From contig JAJRYP010000116.1 in assembly GCA_024275695.1 (NCBI GenBank), forward strand, positions 1-11,065: DNA of 11,065 nt, read 5' to 3'. Under the pieces are notes generated by a model. The model saw only the letters and a list, made by a program, of their open reading frames with translations, was not told the origin of the DNA and did not search any database. Shown piece after piece: positions 1-6,723 of the stretch. The stretch comes from Patescibacteria group bacterium (GTDB lineage: Bacteria > Patescibacteriota > Gracilibacteria > UBA1369 > PNNO01). Made by a program: the position numbers and the translations under genes. The stretch's first letter is position 1; each line of letters opens with the position of its first letter.

Positions 1-645
1 AATGCTCGATTGTTTGATCATTGCGTTTGGATCGGCCAAAAAGCCACCTTTTGAACAAGTCGGATCTCCATCCGGACAAGCAACGGAAAGAGTTTGTGCT
101 ATTTCATCCGCAAATCCAATAACGGCTAAAGCGATAATCGCATATGTAATAGCCTTCTTCTGTTTCGTAACAACTTCTTCGTTATCACCGGCGACAATCA
201 ATTTAACTGCCGCAAGCATCACAAAAAGTACTGCCACGGCACCAAAAATATACTTTGCGTTTCTAAAAAATCCGTATTTAATCTCATTAAGCATATTTAC
301 CGGATCTTCGCTTTTTAATTTCCATAATTCTTCATAGCCCGTAGTTTTTATTGGAATAAGGTTGTCCGGTGCTCCGGTATCTGACGGCGCGGTTGTTCCC
401 GGAGGGGTATCTCCGGCCTCAGCCCTGGCATCTTTGCCTGCGGGTGCATTGCCGGCATGAGCTTCCGAAGTCCCCGATCCGGCAGCAGGCGGCGAAGTTC
501 CCTGTTGCGCGATTAAGTAACCATCTTGAATATTTTCGATTGAATCAGATGCCGCCCGGACAGATGAAGCAAACGATAAAACGATAATCGCTATCGTCAT
601 AACGATTGTGAACTCTTTTGCTAATTTTAGGAATCGTGATTTCAT
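1..645 (-). CDS. Pilin-like TrbC/VirB2-type membrane protein, C-terminus cut by window edge
   Basis: The minus strand is open from an ATG at 645 to base 1, giving 215 codons with no stop. The protein begins with a signal peptide: basic MKSRFLKLAK, a hydrophobic core at about residues 13-25, and an SSVRA-type cleavage site near residue 31. A Gly/Ala/Pro/Thr-rich linker follows (about 46-95), then two hydrophobic helices at about 130-151 and 166-180. The short polar turn between them reads VAGDNEEVVTKQKKAITYA. A two-helix hairpin with a charged turn of this form is typical of the small TrbC/VirB2-like pilin proteins common in CPR genomes; the family call is by pattern only. Two cysteines (190, 197) follow the second helix. 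The gene starts 12 bases after the stop of the giant repeat protein and has no promoter or Shine-Dalgarno of its own that I can see, so the two are probably cotranscribed. The long linker and the C-terminal extension past the second helix are unusual for a simple pilin. Confidence 0.8.
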   Translation of the reverse strand, partial: MKSRFLKLAKEFTIVMTIAIIVLSFASSVRAASDSIENIQDGYLIAQQGTSPPAAGSGTSEAHAGNAPAGKDARAEAGDTPPGTTAPSDTGAPDNLIPIKTTGYEELWKLKSEDPVNMLNEIKYGFFRNAKYIFGAVAVLFVMLAAVKLIVAGDNEEVVTKQKKAITYAIIALAVIGFADEIAQTLSVACPDGDPTCSKGGFLADPNAMIKQSSI

Positions 646-657
646 TGTTATGTAAAG

Positions 658-3600
658 CTATTCATATCTAAAGTTTGTATTTGGTTTCATATTTAATGAA
701 ATTTTTACAAAAGCCTGAACCTGGCTATCAGAATCTTTTGTATGTAAAACGCCTTGATCAACGCCACCAATTGAATATCTGAATCTCGCCCATCTTTCCC
801 AAATACTATAATTTTGCATCTTCACTCGCACCTCTTTACCATCTCTCAAATTAAACACAACCGTTTTCCCGTTTCTACTACCAAGCGGAGACACTTCTTT
901 CACTGCGGCGAGGAGCGGAGCTCCATTAATTCTCGTAACAGGTTTGGTTGTATCTATTGAAATATCTTTAAAATCGCTTGGGTCTTTAGGTCCTGAGGAA
1001 GTTCCGGAATTTAAATCGGTAATATAGTGAAGTTTTCCGTTTGAATCTTTGAAGATCGCCATCCTTGTTCCATCTTTGATAAATGTCACACCGTCTCCTC
1101 TGCTCAGACTTCCAATTTGAGAAAGAAGTTCCGGGCTTGTTTTTTCAGTTTCCGCACTTCCCGGACGTTTACCCGGCCCCTTTGTTGCGGAAGGCGCATT
1201 TCTTGAAGGCGCACCTGTTAAAGCTGATTTAGATTTTAATTTTTTAATTCCTTCAGTTAACACTGTAATTTCGGCTCTTAGAATTTTATTTAAAACTTTT
1301 AATCCATATTTTTGAATTACTTTTTGCTCAAGTATCAAACGTTTTTCTCCAAATAAAATTGATGTTGAAGTGTATGGTTTATATCTTGCGAATTTATCCA
1401 GTTTCGTCAAATCGAGATCGCTCAATTTCCCTTTAAGTTTTCCGAATTCTTTTCTTAAGACTGTCAGTGTCTTTATATTCTTTTCCTGCTCAATTCCATC
1501 AGGAGACATAACCTTTCTATCCACAGACGTTCTTGCCTTAAAATGGGCATCTGTCGGATTAAGAACCTGTATTTGAAATTTATCTTTGTTGGAAAATCGA
1601 AGCGGTTTATTTGTTTGTTTTCCACCTTTTTTATCAAGTTGATAAACTGTTTTCTGACCGGGATAATACATCCCGTATCGTTTATTGCCCTTGGCATCGG
1701 TTATTGTCACAAGTAATACTTTGGACTGTTTGTTCAATTCGGAAAGGCTGAAAAGTTGATTAATTTTTACCGTATCAATCAATTTTTCGCCGTGCTCGTT
1801 TCTTGCGTTTCCAAAATCAATTGAGAACACCAACGGATCTTCTGTATCCGTAATGTATCTACCATATTTTTTCCGGTCAACGGCAGTTTCTCTTAAAGCC
1901 TGCTTTTGGTTTCGTTCAAGTTGTGCTTTTTTTCTTGCCTCCGCAGCCTTTTTCTTTGCGGCTTCCGCCTGTTTTCGCGCGGTTTCTTCTTGCCGCTTCT
2001 TTAATGCGGCGCGTTTTTCAGCCGCGGCTTTATCCTCACTCATACGTTTTTTTAGACGATTTAAACCTCTAATTTGCTTTGCGGAATACGTAGAGAAAGA
2101 GCGCCATGTCTTTGTTCCGGGACGTATGAAAAGACCGGGAGCACCGACATGATAGTAGAAACTTCCCTGAGGCAAAATTATTTTAAAATATCCCGTAGCT
2201 TTATTGAAATGAACTTCACTGCCGCCTTCGTAAGCCGCCTTCCAACTTTTTCCGCTATAAATTGAAAGCTTATGTAACGCCGCTTCAAACATTAATTGAG
2301 CTTGCTTCGAGATGAAAGTAAATTCTCTACCTTTAATTTGCGGCAAAACTTTATCAAGAGCATTATTAGCCGCCATGCGTTCCGCAAATCTTCGAGTCCA
2401 TGTTGTATGCTCATATGCCGGCAGCATTCTTGAGACCTGCCATCCGGTAATTCCGAAATGCCTGCGATTATATTCTCCACGTTTATAAAGAACGACACCG
2501 GGCCCTTCTCCTTTAAACACAACAATCGAAGGTTTTACATCCGCATGTTTCGACCATCCGCAAGTTGCTATTGTATATCCGCCTACTTTAATTTTGCTAA
2601 TCTTATCTTTCCGGAACGAAAGTCCCATTTTTTCGATAAGAATTCGAAACTGTGCAATATTCTCTTTAAGAGCTCCAATTCCACCTGCTTCAATTTTTTT
2701 AAATATAAGGGCCAACTTTCCTTTTGGAGTTGTTGGTGCTTTCTCAGCTGTTTTTTTTGCAGTTTTTGGAGTTTTTTCAGGAGCAAATGCCACAGGCACA
2801 TCCGGAAATTCGCCCGGCTTATCATTCGCGTCAATTGGTTTCCCGTCCGGTTTCAAGTAGATTGCCGCCGAAGCAATAGCCCTTTCATCCTTCGCGTTTG
2901 GGGCTGAAGCAGCAGATTTCCCCAAAATGGTCGGAGGTTCTCCTTCCGCTGTCAAACTGGCATCCAGCAATGCTTTGTAGTATTTTCCGTCTTTTGATCT
3001 GGCTACTGCAACTCGTACCAGTGTTCGATTAATAACTATCTCAAATGTTTTAAATTTGTTTGGCTGAACAGTTGCAAGGTAAGTCTTCAAGGCTCCCTGA
3101 AGTTTTGCGGGAACCTCTTCATTTTTCGCAAGATGAATAAGGGCTTTCGCTATACCGTCCTGCTTTTTAACACGTTCTGCTTTTTCTTTTAGAGCTGCCG
3201 GACTTTCACTGATTTTCTTAACTAACCGATCAAGTCTCGCTTTCACTCCCCGAAGCGTTTTTGGATGAGGTTTTGATTCAACAAACCTTTTTTCTTTCCA
3301 TACATAAAAAGCCAACTCTTTCGATCCCGGCTTCCACCAAATTGTTGCAAAATTAGTATTTGATTTATCTTTTGTGTTAAGCCAAACAGATATTTCCCCA
3401 TGTTTATTTATGCTCATTGCGTTAAGCTCCGCCTTATAATTTGGAGCAAGCAACTTGTTTAATTTTCTAACAGCTTCAGCCCCTTTGCTAATTATATCCA
3501 CGTCTTTTTCAAGATCTTTAAGTTTTCCTTGAACATGACTTAATCCGGAAATCGACCCTATATTATGCCATTTACCTTTTGAATCAGCGGCATAAACATC

Positions 3601-4371
3601 AACAGATTTCATTCCGGGCTTCCAGTAAAGTGACGCGAATTTCTTATTTGGAGCACTTTTTCGATAAAATAAAATAGAAACTGCGCCGCCTTTAATATCA
3701 GAGGCATCAAGTTTAACCTCGTAGTCAGGTTTTAACATCTCACGTAATTTTCGAACTTCAGTCTCGGCTTTGCTTAAAAGGGTTTTATTTTTCTCCAATT
3801 TAGTCAGCTTACCATTAAGGTCCATCAGGCTGCTTATTGTCGCAAATTTATGCCAATTTCCACGTGAATCTCTATACATGATCGTTTTTCTTCCATGAGT
3901 ATCACTTCTAACGGCGGCAAATGCTTTTTTCCCTTTGTACGTGATTTCCACGCTAAGTGTCTCGCCGTTAAAAGTGCATTTATATTTATCCCCAATTTGT
4001 TTTGGAATCCTCTTCTTCAAATCCAGATACTGATGATTTTTATCGATGTAAGAAATCTCACGTATTAATCTTTGTGAAACTCCAAGTTTATTGAGCACAT
4101 ATGCTCTGTTTTCAGCCCTGGCCTCGGATACGGACAAAAGTAGCCCGTTAAAAATCTCTTCAATTTTCTTTATGCGATCATAGATCTTTTTCACCCTATC
4201 CATTTTTTTCGCATATTTCTCAAAAAGAGCCTTATGATCTTCAATCTTTCGAAGGACATCCTGTATTTTTTGCGCAAGCCGGCCCGATGTAGATTGCAGG
4301 TCGGGAGCTTTACGTGATGCTTCACGCTTATCAATATTTCCACGTGCGTTTGGAGAAGGGTTTGTTTTCAT
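658..4371 (-). CDS. Giant lysine-rich repeat protein of unknown function (1,237 aa)
   Basis: I do not recognise a known family. From the ATG at 4371 the protein has 1,237 residues. An in-frame TTG at 4431 would add 20 residues, but that TTG is the -35 box of the promoter, so the ATG is preferred. There is no signal peptide or membrane helix. An N-terminal coiled coil covers about residues 30-85. Three clear repeats (about 128-195, 214-290, 309-386) and two weaker ones (about 588-654, 706-778) share a pattern: a helix such as SKAETEVRKLREML, then beta strands with an FAxxxWKPGxK core, then a tryptophan or equivalent, a short Ser/Thr turn, and a GKLxxLEK-like helix. A TolA-like Lys/Ala/Glu helix lies at about 780-835. 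A Pro/Thr/Lys linker lies near 530-552. The C-terminal 150 residues look beta-rich. Only two cysteines are visible. The product is very basic, so it may bind nucleic acid, wall polymer or another protein; this is inference. It is the first gene of a unit with the pilin-like gene. Confidence 0.85.
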   Translation of the reverse strand: MKTNPSPNARGNIDKREASRKAPDLQSTSGRLAQKIQDVLRKIEDHKALFEKYAKKMDRVKKIYDRIKKIEEIFNGLLLSVSEARAENRAYVLNKLGVSQRLIREISYIDKNHQYLDLKKRIPKQIGDKYKCTFNGETLSVEITYKGKKAFAAVRSDTHGRKTIMYRDSRGNWHKFATISSLMDLNGKLTKLEKNKTLLSKAETEVRKLREMLKPDYEVKLDASDIKGGAVSILFYRKSAPNKKFASLYWKPGMKSVDVYAADSKGKWHNIGSISGLSHVQGKLKDLEKDVDIISKGAEAVRKLNKLLAPNYKAELNAMSINKHGEISVWLNTKDKSNTNFATIWWKPGSKELAFYVWKEKRFVESKPHPKTLRGVKARLDRLVKKISESPAALKEKAERVKKQDGIAKALIHLAKNEEVPAKLQGALKTYLATVQPNKFKTFEIVINRTLVRVAVARSKDGKYYKALLDASLTAEGEPPTILGKSAASAPNAKDERAIASAAIYLKPDGKPIDANDKPGEFPDVPVAFAPEKTPKTAKKTAEKAPTTPKGKLALIFKKIEAGGIGALKENIAQFRILIEKMGLSFRKDKISKIKVGGYTIATCGWSKHADVKPSIVVFKGEGPGVVLYKRGEYNRRHFGITGWQVSRMLPAYEHTTWTRRFAERMAANNALDKVLPQIKGREFTFISKQAQLMFEAALHKLSIYSGKSWKAAYEGGSEVHFNKATGYFKIILPQGSFYYHVGAPGLFIRPGTKTWRSFSTYSAKQIRGLNRLKKRMSEDKAAAEKRAALKKRQEETARKQAEAAKKKAAEARKKAQLERNQKQALRETAVDRKKYGRYITDTEDPLVFSIDFGNARNEHGEKLIDTVKINQLFSLSELNKQSKVLLVTITDAKGNKRYGMYYPGQKTVYQLDKKGGKQTNKPLRFSNKDKFQIQVLNPTDAHFKARTSVDRKVMSPDGIEQEKNIKTLTVLRKEFGKLKGKLSDLDLTKLDKFARYKPYTSTSILFGEKRLILEQKVIQKYGLKVLNKILRAEITVLTEGIKKLKSKSALTGAPSRNAPSATKGPGKRPGSAETEKTSPELLSQIGSLSRGDGVTFIKDGTRMAIFKDSNGKLHYITDLNSGTSSGPKDPSDFKDISIDTTKPVTRINGAPLLAAVKEVSPLGSRNGKTVVFNLRDGKEVRVKMQNYSIWERWARFRYSIGGVDQGVLHTKDSDSQVQAFVKISLNMKPNTNFRYE

Positions 4372-4402
4372 TTTTGTATATACATTTTTTGATTTTCTAT
4401 AT

Positions 4403-4431
4403 ATTTTAGCATAAATCAGAGGAAAAATCAA
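4403..4431 (-). promoter_or_regulatory. Sigma70-type promoter of the giant repeat protein
   Basis: On the minus strand TTGATT (4431-4426) and TAAAAT (4408-4403) are separated by exactly 17 bases. A TG dinucleotide one base before the -10 gives an extended -10 (TGCTAAAAT). Transcription would begin near 4396, about 25 bases before the ATG at 4371. This placement is what decides the ATG over the in-frame TTG at 4431. Confidence 0.7.
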
Positions 4432-4548
4432 AATCCTATTTCAAGATACATTCGCTTAAGTTCCCCGCAAATACATCAACACAACTTGTTTGACAAGTCT
4501 TAAAAACGATCCAATTTTCAAAAATCCGCTAACCGGCAAAAATTTCTA

Positions 4549-4579
4549 AAAAGACTCCGGTTCCCCAAAACCGTCTTTT
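4549..4579 (-). terminator. Candidate intrinsic terminator, minus strand
   Basis: AAAAGA plus CGGTT (4549-4554, 4558-4562) pairs with AACCG plus TCTTTT (4569-4579), with a 3-base bulge and a CCCCAA loop. Read on the minus strand the hairpin ends in TCTTTTTAG. It can also act on the plus strand (TCTTTTA). No plus-strand gene lies upstream, so if it is used it most likely ends a minus-strand transcript starting between 4580 and 4800. Confidence 0.45.
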
Positions 4580-4591
4580 ATGGTGCTGTAG

Positions 4592-4615
4592 GTTTACCGA
4601 TCCCGGGATCTAAAC
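4592..4615. repeat. Hairpin around the 12-bp palindrome GATCCCGGGATC
   Basis: GTTTA (4592-4596) pairs with TAAAC (4611-4615) and encloses the perfect palindrome GATCCCGGGATC (4599-4610), with a CC bulge. Five T residues follow on the plus strand (4616-4620), so it could be a plus-strand terminator. The central palindrome could instead be a protein-binding site. The function is not decided by sequence alone. Confidence 0.5.
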
Positions 4616-4683
4616 TTTTTAGAAAATCTCCACCTCCCGAGAAGCTAGAAGTTCATATAGAACGCAAAACAGGTTATAAAACG

Positions 4684-4707
4684 AAATTCCGTACTAGTAC
4701 GGAATTT
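4684..4707. repeat. Perfect 24-bp palindrome, candidate operator
   Basis: The half-site AAATTCCGTACT (4684-4695) is followed at once by its exact reverse complement (4696-4707), with no loop and CTAG at the centre. No T-run follows on either side, so a terminator is unlikely. On the minus strand a perfect -35 hexamer TTGACA (4711-4706) overlaps its edge, so the palindrome would fill the spacer of a minus-strand promoter. A dimeric repressor site is the simplest reading; this is inference. Confidence 0.6.
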
Positions 4708-4767
4708 GTCAAATAAACCCTTCGCGAACAATCACCACTCGATCGATCATTAAAGCGTAATTTTCCC

Positions 4768-4796
4768 TTGTAAAATTCCCACATTATCTCTATACT
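4768..4796 (+). promoter_or_regulatory. Sigma70-type promoter of the secE-nusG-rplK-rplA operon
   Basis: TTGTAA (4768-4773) and TATACT (4791-4796) are separated by exactly 17 bases. Transcription would start near 4803, giving a leader of about 70 bases before the secE ATG. No other comparable promoter was seen between secE and rplA. Confidence 0.7.
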
Positions 4797-4840
4797 TTTC
4801 ACGGCTGAGAGGAAGGCTTTTTAAAAGTACACTTTAATTG

Positions 4841-4868
4841 CTAATTGCTAACAACTAATTTCTAATAA
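4841..4868 (+). repeat. Tandem 7-nt CTAANNN repeat in the secE leader
   Basis: Four adjacent 7-base units, CTAATTG, CTAACAA, CTAATTT and CTAATAA, fill the leader up to three bases before the secE ATG. A fifth, weaker unit (TTTAATTG) precedes them. The position is where a ribosome-binding site would be, and no Shine-Dalgarno is present. The repeat keeps the start region AT-rich and unstructured; any further role is unknown. Confidence 0.5.
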
Positions 4869-4871
4869 TTT

Positions 4872-5066
4872 ATGGCTAAGAATTCACTAATTCGATACTT
4901 TACAGGCAGTTTTTCGGAACTGAGAAAAGTTACATGGCCGACAAAAAATCAAGCAATCAGACTTACGGCCATAGTACTTGGATTTTGTCTTTTCATGGCA
5001 CTTGTTATTGGTGTTGTCGATGGCGTATTTAACGCCGGATATAAATATATCTTAACATTGTCTTAA
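4872..5066 (+). CDS. secE: Preprotein translocase subunit SecE
   Basis: This 64-residue protein is the small essential subunit of the SecYEG channel in the cytoplasmic membrane. It shows the single-helix SecE plan: an amphipathic N-terminal segment (about residues 5-20), the signature ELRKVTWPT (about 16-24), and one membrane helix at about 31-52. The length is normal for single-helix bacterial SecE. The ATG at 4872 is the only sensible start. It lies just after the CTAANNN repeat, with no Shine-Dalgarno. It is the first gene of the operon, 7 bases before nusG, in the conserved secE-nusG order. Confidence 0.97.
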   Translation: MAKNSLIRYFTGSFSELRKVTWPTKNQAIRLTAIVLGFCLFMALVIGVVDGVFNAGYKYILTLS

Positions 5067-5073
5067 TTAAACT

Positions 5074-5619
5074 ATGGCTAAACAAGCGGCAGGTACAGGT
5101 CGACACTGGTATGTGGTTCACACTTATTCCGGATATGAAGATGCGGTTAGAGAAGCGCTTTTGCAACGTATTGAGACAATGAACATGCAGGACTATATTT
5201 TTGACGTTGTTGTACCTAAAGAAACTCAAATCGTTATTAAAAAAGGCGAACCGACAACCGAAGAAAAACGAATTTTCCCCGGTTATGTTCTTGTGGACAT
5301 GATAGTAACCGATGAATCTTGGTATGTAGTTCGAAATACACCCAATGTAACCGGATTTGTAGGCTCCGGAACAACACCCGTTCCGGTTTCCGAAGATGAA
5401 TGGAAAGTTATTAGAAAGCATATGGGAAAAGAAGAGCCACGATTCAAAATCGACTTTTCCACGGGAGATACTGTTACGGTTCTTGATGGCCCGTTTGCTA
5501 ATTACGAAGGTGTTATCAATAAAATTGATGATGAGAAAGGTAAGGTCACGGTTATGATCACTATTTTCGAACGTGAAACGCCTGTCGAACTGGATTTTAC
5601 GCAAGTAAAGAAAAAATAA
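5074..5619 (+). CDS. nusG: Transcription termination/antitermination factor NusG
   Basis: NusG (181 residues) binds the RNA polymerase clamp, supports processive elongation, and can link transcription to Rho or to the leading ribosome. The N-terminal NGN domain spans about residues 10-115 and carries WYVVHTYSGYE, FPGYVLVDM and the VRNTPNVTGFVG segment. The C-terminal KOW domain (about 128-180) contains the GDTVTVLDGPFANYEG core. Length and motifs are those of an ordinary bacterial NusG with no inserted domain. The last A of its stop codon is the first A of the next gene's ATG (TAATG), so translation of the two is probably coupled. Confidence 0.97.
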   Translation: MAKQAAGTGRHWYVVHTYSGYEDAVREALLQRIETMNMQDYIFDVVVPKETQIVIKKGEPTTEEKRIFPGYVLVDMIVTDESWYVVRNTPNVTGFVGSGTTPVPVSEDEWKVIRKHMGKEEPRFKIDFSTGDTVTVLDGPFANYEGVINKIDDEKGKVTVMITIFERETPVELDFTQVKKK

Positions 5620-6305
5620 TGCAAAAGTTAACTATTTTCTTTATAGGCGCAACTGTCATGGTAGTGGTTTCGATAACTGCTGTTTTAGGTTATAAATATC
5701 TTGAAAAAAATAGAAACGTACAAGAAGAACCTCAAAAAGAATTTAACGAAATTGTGCAAGAAGTAACCGAAACCCCGGAAGAACCTCAAGAAGAGATCGC
5801 CGAAGAGCCGGAGGAAAACAAGGGCGAAACCGATACTCCGTTAATCATTGAATCTGACAACACTTCTCCCTTTGCAACGATAGATAAAGCTAAAATGGAT
5901 GAGGCCGGTTTTACGGATGCGGACCTTAATCTATCCCCTTTTAGCGGAATTGTTTTTGGAAATATAGATATTAAAGAATATAGAGATGATGAACATGTAA
6001 GTTATATGATTATGGACAATGGTGAATTTGCCGGAACAATCAACGAACTTGTTTTCCCAAATGAAGAAATTGCAAAAGAAGTTTATTTATCAATTAAACA
6101 AAAAATCACCGATGATGAAAATTTTATAATTAATGAAACAAATCAGTACGGAGACATGTCGTTTTTTTCAAATCATACGGAGCAAAAAAATTCCGTATTT
6201 TTGGTTGTCAAGATATATGACCGTCTGTATACTTTGCACTACCCGGCAAAAAATCATAATAAGATGAAAAATTTAATCAATTCATTATGGCAAAAAACAT
6301 ACTAA
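5619..6305 (+). CDS. Membrane-anchored protein with acidic linker, unknown function, between nusG and rplK
   Basis: I do not recognise a family. The 228-residue product has one N-terminal membrane helix (about residues 5-25), then a Glu/Pro-rich linker (about 34-72) with repeated EEP steps, then a soluble domain (about 83-228) of alternating strands and helices ending in KNLINSLWQ. With a short basic start and no cleavage site, it is most likely a signal anchor with the acidic linker and domain outside the membrane. Its ATG overlaps the nusG stop by one base, and its 3' end overlaps rplK by 19 bases (6287-6305), so it is embedded in the operon. Bacterial operons normally have rplK directly after nusG; this gene is an insertion, probably specific to the lineage. 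No Shine-Dalgarno is present. Confidence 0.88.
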   Translation: MQKLTIFFIGATVMVVVSITAVLGYKYLEKNRNVQEEPQKEFNEIVQEVTETPEEPQEEIAEEPEENKGETDTPLIIESDNTSPFATIDKAKMDEAGFTDADLNLSPFSGIVFGNIDIKEYRDDEHVSYMIMDNGEFAGTINELVFPNEEIAKEVYLSIKQKITDDENFIINETNQYGDMSFFSNHTEQKNSVFLVVKIYDRLYTLHYPAKNHNKMKNLINSLWQKTY

Positions 6306-6712
6306 CTGTAATAAAATTACAAATCCCGGCCGGAAAGGCAAATCCGGCTCCTCCCGTAGGTCCGGCATTGGGTCAACATGGACTTAATATCCAGGATTTC
6401 TGTACTCAATTCAATAATAAAACACAGGAAAAAGGAAATACAATCATTCCGGTGGAAATTACCGTTTATGAGGATCGTTCTTTTACTTTCATCACAAAAA
6501 CTCCTCCTGCCGCGGTTTTAATCAAACAAGCAATCAATCTTAAAAAAGGGTCGGGAGAACCCAATAAAAACAAGGTAGCCAATATCACTCGAGACCAACT
6601 TAAAAAGATTGCTGAAGAAAAAATGGAAGATTTAAACGCAAATGATGTAGATGCCGCTATTAATATTATAGCCGGCACAGCCCGAAGCATGGGAGTAACC
6701 GTGGATAAGTAA
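6287..6712 (+). CDS. rplK: 50S ribosomal protein L11
   Basis: L11 binds helices 43-44 of 23S rRNA at the base of the L7/L12 stalk, in the GTPase-associated centre. The 141-residue length is exactly that of typical bacterial L11. Seen in the sequence: the N-terminal domain motif KLQIPAGKANPAPPVGPALG with the conserved prolines, the TKTPPAAVLIKQA segment, and the C-terminal RNA-binding ending NIIAGTARSMGVTV. The ATG at 6287 lies inside the preceding gene and gives the standard MAKNIL-like start. The 19-base overlap suggests translational coupling, with no Shine-Dalgarno visible. Confidence 0.97.
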   Translation: MAKNILTVIKLQIPAGKANPAPPVGPALGQHGLNIQDFCTQFNNKTQEKGNTIIPVEITVYEDRSFTFITKTPPAAVLIKQAINLKKGSGEPNKNKVANITRDQLKKIAEEKMEDLNANDVDAAINIIAGTARSMGVTVDK

Positions 6713-6723
6713 TCAACAATAGC

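Larger units (their letters stand above)
4432..4871. other. Divergent intergenic region, 440 bp, palindrome-rich, no intact gene
   Basis: This stretch separates the minus-strand repeat-protein gene from the plus-strand secE operon. It carries the secE promoter, a terminator-like hairpin, a hairpin around a 12-bp palindrome, a perfect 24-bp palindrome, the 8-bp palindrome TTCGCGAA (4721-4728), TCGATCGA (4739-4746) and the inverted repeat ACTTGT-TTG-ACAAGT (4484-4498). No tRNA or other known RNA gene was recognised on either strand. Several short minus-strand frames read like protein (for example 4652-4578 and 4528-4436) but none has a good start, so they may be remnants of a decayed gene or chance. 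Confidence 0.6.

Noticed and set aside
2..337. Plus-strand 111-codon frame at the left edge
   Set aside because: It is antisense to the pilin-like gene, whose signal peptide, helix pattern and continuous frame are convincing.
4371..4431. TTG at 4431 as start of the giant protein
   Set aside because: This TTG is the -35 hexamer of a well-spaced promoter, so it cannot be in the mRNA made from it.
4540..4680. tRNA, SRP RNA or tmRNA in the divergent region
   Set aside because: GGTGCTG and GTTTACC words first looked RNA-like, but no cloverleaf, GGAAG SRP loop core or tmRNA end could be built on either strand.
4674..4784. Minus-strand 36-codon ATG frame in the divergent region
   Set aside because: Its ATG lies in the spacer of the secE promoter and the frame crosses the 24-bp palindrome; too short and unsupported to call a gene.
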